Source: Bacteroidota bacterium
GTDB taxonomy: Bacteria > Bacteroidota > Bacteroidia > Bacteroidales > P3
Assembly: GCA_030540495.1 (NCBI GenBank)
Contig: JAUNWC010000040.1
Coordinates: forward strand, 1 to 9,252
DNA length: 9,252 nucleotides
Reading direction: 5' to 3'
The notes beneath the pieces are model-generated. The model ran no database searches. It was given only the letters and a program-made list of their open reading frames with translations, and had not been told where the DNA came from. Position 1 is the first letter of the stretch; each line of letters opens with the position of its first letter. This document shows, piece after piece, positions 7,153-9,252 of this stretch. A program made the translations under genes and the position numbers.

Positions 7153-8835
7153 ATGAAAAGGAAATTGATTCTATTAACAACACTTGTAGCCTTGTTTTTC
7201 GTGGGCTACGGACAAAACACTTTGAACGAAAACTTTGATGCTTCAACAACTTTGCCTTCTGATTGGACTTTTATTCTTGATGGAGAACAAGAAGAAGAAA
7301 ACGAATTGGAGGCTTCTATTTGGGTTGAAGATACTGAGGACAATTCATACTATTCGGGTAGGGCTTTAAGTGGAGAGAACTCCCTATGGTTGCTGTTTCA
7401 ATATTGTATGGACGAGAATTCAAAAATCTATATGATAAGCCCAAAATTAAGTATAACTTCCTCAAATGATTCCTTTAAATTTAATTTGTTTGTGGATAAT
7501 TTTTCTCCAAATGGCTATGGAAAGTTTTCTGTTCTTGTTTCCACTTCTTCTAATGCTAAGGAAGATTTCAGCACAACTCCGCTTTTGCAGGTAGAAACCT
7601 CCGAATTATTTACTGGTTGGGATGAATACGAGGTGGATTTATCTACATATGTAGGGCAGGATATTTATGTGGCTATAGTTTTTGCTGATTATGGCTCTTA
7701 TACTTGGTTCTTTGTGGATGATATAACAGGACCAGAGTTAGCCACAAGCGATAATCCTGCCGATACTTGTAGCAAAATAACCACCTTACCATTCAAAGAG
7801 AATTTCAACGGTTGGGAATGGAGTGAAATACCAGAATGTTGGAAATGGATAGGATATGATTTTTATCAAGGAATGTATTACCCTACCACATTGGTTAATG
7901 GATATAATGGTTCTAATTGGTTGGCTTTCTTAGGTGCAGATGGAACAGAGCAAATGGTTGTTTCATTGCCAGAACTTGGAGATAATATCGCCGTTAATAC
8001 TTTGGAGTTACAATTGGATGTAACCAACTATACATCAGGAAAACTTGTCATCGGAGTTATGAATGACCCTTTGGATATCAGTACTTTTGTTGAGGTAGAT
8101 ACCATTATAGCGCCTAATCAAACTTGGACTCATTATACGGTTGATTTTTCTCAGTACACTGGCACAGGCAGGTATATTTCTTTGCGAGTAGGTGTGCCAT
8201 ACGATAATGTATATACTTTGCTTGGAGTAGATAATCTTTCTTTAAATTATATCACTAACCCAAATTCAACATACGATACCATAGCAGAAAGTATTTGTAT
8301 GGGAGATAGTTATACTTTTAAAGGAGAGGAAAAGACAGAAGCAGGTGTATATTTTGACACTCTAAGCGTTGGAGAAGGAGGAGTGGCAGAAATACAAGTG
8401 CTTATACTAAGCGTTAATCCTGTCTATGCTATAACTATAAACGACACCATAAACGAGGGAGAAACATACACAGACAACGGATTTAACGAAAGTCAAAGCG
8501 GAACATATACTCTTGAACTTCAAACAATAAATGGTTGCGATAGTGTTATAACTCTCAACCTTGTAGTAGAAACTTTGCCTTGCGAAAATGTAACGACAAC
8601 ATTAAACGAGAGTATTTGTGAGGGAGAAAGTTTTGAATTTAACAATACCACATACTCACAAGAAGGTACTTATGTTGCTAATTTGCAAACTTTGGACGGA
8701 TGTGACAGCACAGTTACTCTAAATTTGGTAGTCAATCCTTCCTATTCTCTAAGCATAGACGCAAACATAAACGAGGGAGAAACATACACAGAGAACGGAT
8801 TTAACGAACATATACCCTTGAACTTCAAACAATAA
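7153..8835 (+). CDS. Secreted multidomain surface protein (jelly-roll/MAM-like domains and Ig-like repeats), C-terminus lost by frameshift
   Basis: The 560-residue reading frame begins with a signal peptide (about 1-20: KRK, then LILLTTLVALFFVG, likely cleavage before Gln21). Two beta-rich domains follow (about 22-193, ending WFFVDDITGP, and about 210-366, ending LLGVDNLSLNY). They resemble the cleaved-adhesin/choice-of-anchor J (MAM-like) domains of Bacteroidota exoproteins. Ig-like repeats come next, with the pattern 'I..GE.Y.....G.Y...LQT..GCDS.VTLNL': about 377-421 (degenerate), 427-472, 484-527 and a fourth from 531. The fourth breaks off after NGFNE, and eight out-of-frame residues precede a TAA at 8833-8835. 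The missing continuation, with a T9SS sorting domain, lies in the next frame to 9128. With 13 nt restored the protein would have 662 residues. As it stands it could be exported to the periplasm but would lack the signal for T9SS export. No catalytic motif is seen; an adhesin or matrix role is only a guess. A single-gene transcript is likely. Confidence 0.85.
   Translation: MKRKLILLTTLVALFFVGYGQNTLNENFDASTTLPSDWTFILDGEQEEENELEASIWVEDTEDNSYYSGRALSGENSLWLLFQYCMDENSKIYMISPKLSITSSNDSFKFNLFVDNFSPNGYGKFSVLVSTSSNAKEDFSTTPLLQVETSELFTGWDEYEVDLSTYVGQDIYVAIVFADYGSYTWFFVDDITGPELATSDNPADTCSKITTLPFKENFNGWEWSEIPECWKWIGYDFYQGMYYPTTLVNGYNGSNWLAFLGADGTEQMVVSLPELGDNIAVNTLELQLDVTNYTSGKLVIGVMNDPLDISTFVEVDTIIAPNQTWTHYTVDFSQYTGTGRYISLRVGVPYDNVYTLLGVDNLSLNYITNPNSTYDTIAESICMGDSYTFKGEEKTEAGVYFDTLSVGEGGVAEIQVLILSVNPVYAITINDTINEGETYTDNGFNESQSGTYTLELQTINGCDSVITLNLVVETLPCENVTTTLNESICEGESFEFNNTTYSQEGTYVANLQTLDGCDSTVTLNLVVNPSYSLSIDANINEGETYTENGFNEHIPLNFKQ
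8448..8562 (+). repeat. Direct repeat copy 1 (intact), 115 nt
   Basis: This stretch encodes most of the second Ig-like repeat, starting CATAAACGAGGGAGAAAC and ending CTCTCAACCTT. It is nearly identical to the stretch starting 318 nt downstream: by eye only three substitutions, plus a 13-nt segment (AAAGTCAAAGCGG, 8488-8500) present here and absent there. The offset of 318 nt equals 106 codons, so the two copies are in phase and bound a two-module repeat unit. Confidence 0.92.
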
Positions 8836-8867
8836 ATGGTTGCGATAGTGTTGTAACTCTCAACCTT
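8766..8867 (+). repeat. Direct repeat copy 2 with 13-nt deletion, 102 nt
   Basis: This is the second copy of the repeat found at 8448-8562. It matches through GGATTTAACG, then lacks 13 nt and resumes at AACATATAC. In copy 1 the missing segment is bracketed by GAA on each side, so a slip or deletion between short GAA repeats would explain it. The loss shifts the frame and creates the early stop at 8833. The identical stretches around the lesion are about 26 nt and 36 nt long. Confidence 0.92.
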
Positions 8868-9128
8868 AGCGTTATCTCTACTTCTTCTATAAATGAGGTT
8901 AATGGAGAAGAAAGTTTTGAAATGTACCCTAACCCTGCAAAAGACTTCCTATTTGTTAGTATAAAAGAAAACGATAGCAATGTGTTGATAACCAATCTAA
9001 GTGGAGTTGTAGTTTATCAAAACTCAAATGCTCCAAAGGGATTATTAAAAGTTAATCTTAATAAATGGGAAAGTGGAGTTTATTTTGTAAGAATAAATAA
9101 CAATGCAAAGAAACTCATAATAGAATAA
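8808..9128 (+). pseudogene. Displaced C-terminus of the secreted protein: end of fourth Ig-like repeat and T9SS type A sorting domain
   Basis: From 8808, in the frame that would follow if 13 nt were restored, the sequence reads TYTLELQTINGCDSVVTLNL, a normal repeat ending. A short linker and the sorting domain follow: MYPNPAKDFLFV, LITNLSGVVVYQ, LNKWESGVYFVRI and the terminal KKLIIE, stop at 9126-9128. This is the Por secretion tail (TIGR04183-like) that directs proteins through the type IX secretion system and is usually cleaved or anchored at the surface. The methionine at 8922 lies inside the conserved YPNP motif, has no promoter or signal peptide of its own and is not a credible start. 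The frame carries no other damage, so the lesion is recent, an assembly error, or still selected in some cells. Separately it should be untranslated. Confidence 0.9.
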
Positions 9129-9153
9129 AAAATAAAGATTAAATTATTTTATT

Positions 9154-9185
9154 AGAGGATACTCAAAAAAGAGTATCCTCTTTTT
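9154..9185 (+). terminator. Rho-independent terminator of the secreted-protein gene
   Basis: A perfect 10-bp inverted repeat, GAGGATACTC (9155-9164) and GAGTATCCTC (9171-9180), encloses an AAAAAA loop and is followed at once by TTTTTG. One more A-T pair (9154/9181) can extend the stem. It lies 26 nt after the stop at 9128, which supports that codon, rather than the premature stop at 8833, as the original end of the gene. Confidence 0.92.
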
Positions 9186-9188
9186 GTT

Positions 9189-9247
9189 ATAGGTTGCAGC
9201 CACAGACTGTTTTATAGGCAAAGCCGGTTTATAGGTTAGCATAGGTT
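9189..9247 (+). repeat. Short ATAGGTT-type repeats in the right-edge tail
   Basis: ATAGGTT occurs at 9189-9195, 9231-9237 and 9241-9247, with ATAGGCA at 9214-9220; three of these are preceded by TT. Spacing is irregular (25, 17 and 10 nt between starts). The tail is richer in G and C than the DNA before it, and no gene is evident. It may be the edge of an intergenic repeat or the start of unrelated sequence cut by the window. Confidence 0.4.
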
Positions 9248-9252
9248 GTTAT

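Noticed and set aside
8922..9128. Stand-alone 68-residue gene starting at the methionine of MYPNP
   Set aside because: The methionine sits inside the T9SS sorting-domain motif. The frame is open upstream to 8808 and beyond the deletion matches the repeat, so it is the displaced end of the upstream gene.
9148..9252. Minus-strand open frame entering from the right edge and ending at about 9148
   Set aside because: It would be about 34 codons, runs straight through the terminator hairpin, and shows no recognisable protein motif.

Overview
The window looks like a chromosomal segment from a low-GC member of the Bacteroidota, most likely Bacteroidales. Four things point there: a secreted protein ending in a type IX secretion system (T9SS) C-terminal sorting domain, Bacteroidota-type promoters (TTG, about 20 nt, then TAnnTTTG), A-rich translation starts mostly without Shine-Dalgarno sequences, and a short sigma-54 activator of a form familiar from Bacteroidales. 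Genus cannot be settled from this stretch.

The left three quarters (1-6978) is one block of minus-strand genes, read right to left. It begins with a sigma-54-dependent activator (6978-5791) whose end overlaps aroA, EPSP synthase (5798-4545), by 8 nt. After a 77-nt gap with a candidate promoter comes a tight run: clpC (4467-1912), an MlaE/YrbE-type lipid-transport permease (1910-1161, GTG start), its MlaF-type ATPase (1154-402), and the 5' part of a 7TM-HD (PgpH-like) membrane phosphohydrolase (382 to the left edge). Gaps in this run are 1, 6 and 19 nt, so co-transcription is likely. The themes are proteolysis, envelope lipid traffic and probably cyclic-dinucleotide turnover. No MCE/MlaD substrate-binding gene is visible.

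A 174-nt divergent intergenic region (6979-7152) separates this block from a plus-strand gene at 7153. It encodes a secreted, surface-type protein with a signal peptide, two jelly-roll/MAM-like domains and Ig-like 'GCDS' repeats. Its reading frame breaks at about 8807 because 13 nt are missing relative to a nearly identical repeat copy 318 nt upstream. The T9SS sorting domain continues intact in the shifted frame to 9128. A strong intrinsic terminator follows at 9154-9185, then a short tail with repeated ATAGG motifs.

I do not see a clearly new multi-gene system. The observations most worth a second look are the repeat-associated frameshift that disconnects the sorting signal, and the natural GAFTNA variant of the sigma-54 contact loop in an activator with no sensory domain.
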